DNA from: a bacterium
Lineage (GTDB): Bacteria; Electryoneota; RPQS01
Length of the DNA: 64,000 nt
Assembly (NCBI GenBank): GCA_016721565.1
Contig: JADKHW010000019.1
Location: 20,880-84,879 of the forward strand
Direction of reading: 5' to 3'
Under the pieces are notes generated by a model. The model had not been told where the DNA came from. It saw nothing but the letters and a program-made list of their open reading frames with translations, and searched no databases. A program made the position numbers and the translations under genes. Shown one piece after another: positions 63,521 to 64,000 of this stretch. Each line of letters starts with the position of its first letter. Within the stretch, counting starts at the first letter, position 1.

Positions 63521-64000
63521 ATGGATTTCAAACTGCTGAAGAAATTCTGCGAGTGCCACGCCGTTTCAGGGCGCGAAGAGGGCATTCGCGCGTTGATTCG
63601 TTCGGAGTTCGAGAAAGTCGGACTTACCGTATCGGTTGACGCGATGGGTAACATGACAGGTTTCAAGAAAGGCACGGGCAAGAAGAAAGTCATGCTCGCG
63701 GGCCACATGGACGAAATCGGCTTCATCGTGTCGCATATTGACAAAGACGGTTTCGTTCGTTTTCAGCCGCTCGGCGGATTTGACGCCCGTACACTGATGA
63801 GCCAGCGCGTCTATGTACACACGGCGAAAAAGCGTCTCCTTGGTGTAATGGGCACGCGGCCTGTGCACGTGCTGAAAGACGAAGAGAAGAAGAAGATTCT
63901 TGATGTCACAGATTACTTTATTGATCTCGGTTTGCCTGCAAAGGAAGTTGAGAAGCTGGTCGAACTGGGTGATCCGATTACGATGGCACGTGAGTTGACG
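63521..64000 (+). CDS. M42 family metallo-aminopeptidase, 3' truncated by window edge
   Basis: First 160 codons of a glutamyl-aminopeptidase/endoglucanase-like M42 peptidase, usually a cytosolic dodecameric enzyme that trims peptides. The ATG at 63521 follows GAGG closely. The N-terminal CECHAVSGREEGIR pattern and MLAGHMDEIGFIV near residue 58 (first metal-binding His and Asp region) are diagnostic. The rest, including the remaining metal ligands, lies beyond the window. Its start is 69 bases after the dcw terminator, so it is a separate transcription unit. Confidence 0.88.
   Translation, partial: MDFKLLKKFCECHAVSGREEGIRALIRSEFEKVGLTVSVDAMGNMTGFKKGTGKKKVMLAGHMDEIGFIVSHIDKDGFVRFQPLGGFDARTLMSQRVYVHTAKKRLLGVMGTRPVHVLKDEEKKKILDVTDYFIDLGLPAKEVEKLVELGDPITMARELT

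Overview
The window looks like chromosomal DNA of a diderm bacterium of the Fibrobacteres-Chlorobi-Bacteroidetes (FCB) superphylum, probably an uncultured candidate phylum. Two secreted proteases end in the FlgD-like C-terminal sorting domain used by type IX secretion. Two others have gingipain-like (C25) catalytic domains followed by CARDB-like, KNH-like and Fn3-like modules. MurE carries the DNPR motif of meso-diaminopimelate-adding enzymes, and there are Mla-type transport genes and an outer-membrane-barrel-like protein, all fitting a Gram-negative envelope. The exact phylum cannot be fixed by eye.

Layout. 1-4.8 kb: 3' part of a large secreted C25-type protease. 4.9-17 kb (minus strand): initiator tRNA-Met, a CNNM/CorC-like membrane protein, a YigZ/IMPACT protein, pyruvate phosphate dikinase, an M1 metallopeptidase, a second C25 protease, a cold-shock protein and a gamma-carbonic-anhydrase-like protein. 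17-23 kb: an orphan membrane protein, a GT4 glycosyltransferase with an AlgD-type sugar-nucleotide dehydrogenase, aminopeptidase P, a methyltransferase and tRNA-Gly. 23-34 kb: a small lipoprotein, then a compact minus-strand run hsp20-lon-comF-subtilase-coaE-S9 peptidase. 34-46 kb: an extracellular nuclease, TatA, a MerR-like/receiver fusion, a protease-propeller-barrel protein, MlaE/MlaF-like transporter genes, and a MacA/MacB-permease-like pair with a lipoprotein. 46-63.4 kb: a complete division and cell wall (dcw) cluster from mraZ to ftsZ. 63.5 kb to the end: start of an M42 aminopeptidase.

The dcw cluster is ordered mraZ, small STAS-like gene, rsmH, ftsL, ftsI, murE, murF, mraY, murD, ftsW, murG, murC, murB, ftsQ, ftsA, ftsZ. 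It covers lipid II synthesis from UDP-MurNAc onward plus the divisome core, with mostly overlapping stop/start codons. It begins with a good sigma70-type promoter and three 10-bp-spaced MraZ-like boxes.

Six genes are interrupted: ppdK by one in-frame TAG, and ftsI, the M1 peptidase, the second C25 protease, the nuclease and the small lipoprotein by frameshifts. Because ftsI should be essential and its missing base lies in a G run, consensus errors are the simplest explanation for at least some of these. I found no CRISPR array, transposon, prophage or obvious defence system. The more unusual signals are a conserved C-terminal module shared by two unrelated secreted enzymes, the MerR-like/receiver fusion, and the STAS-like gene plus terminator inside the dcw cluster.
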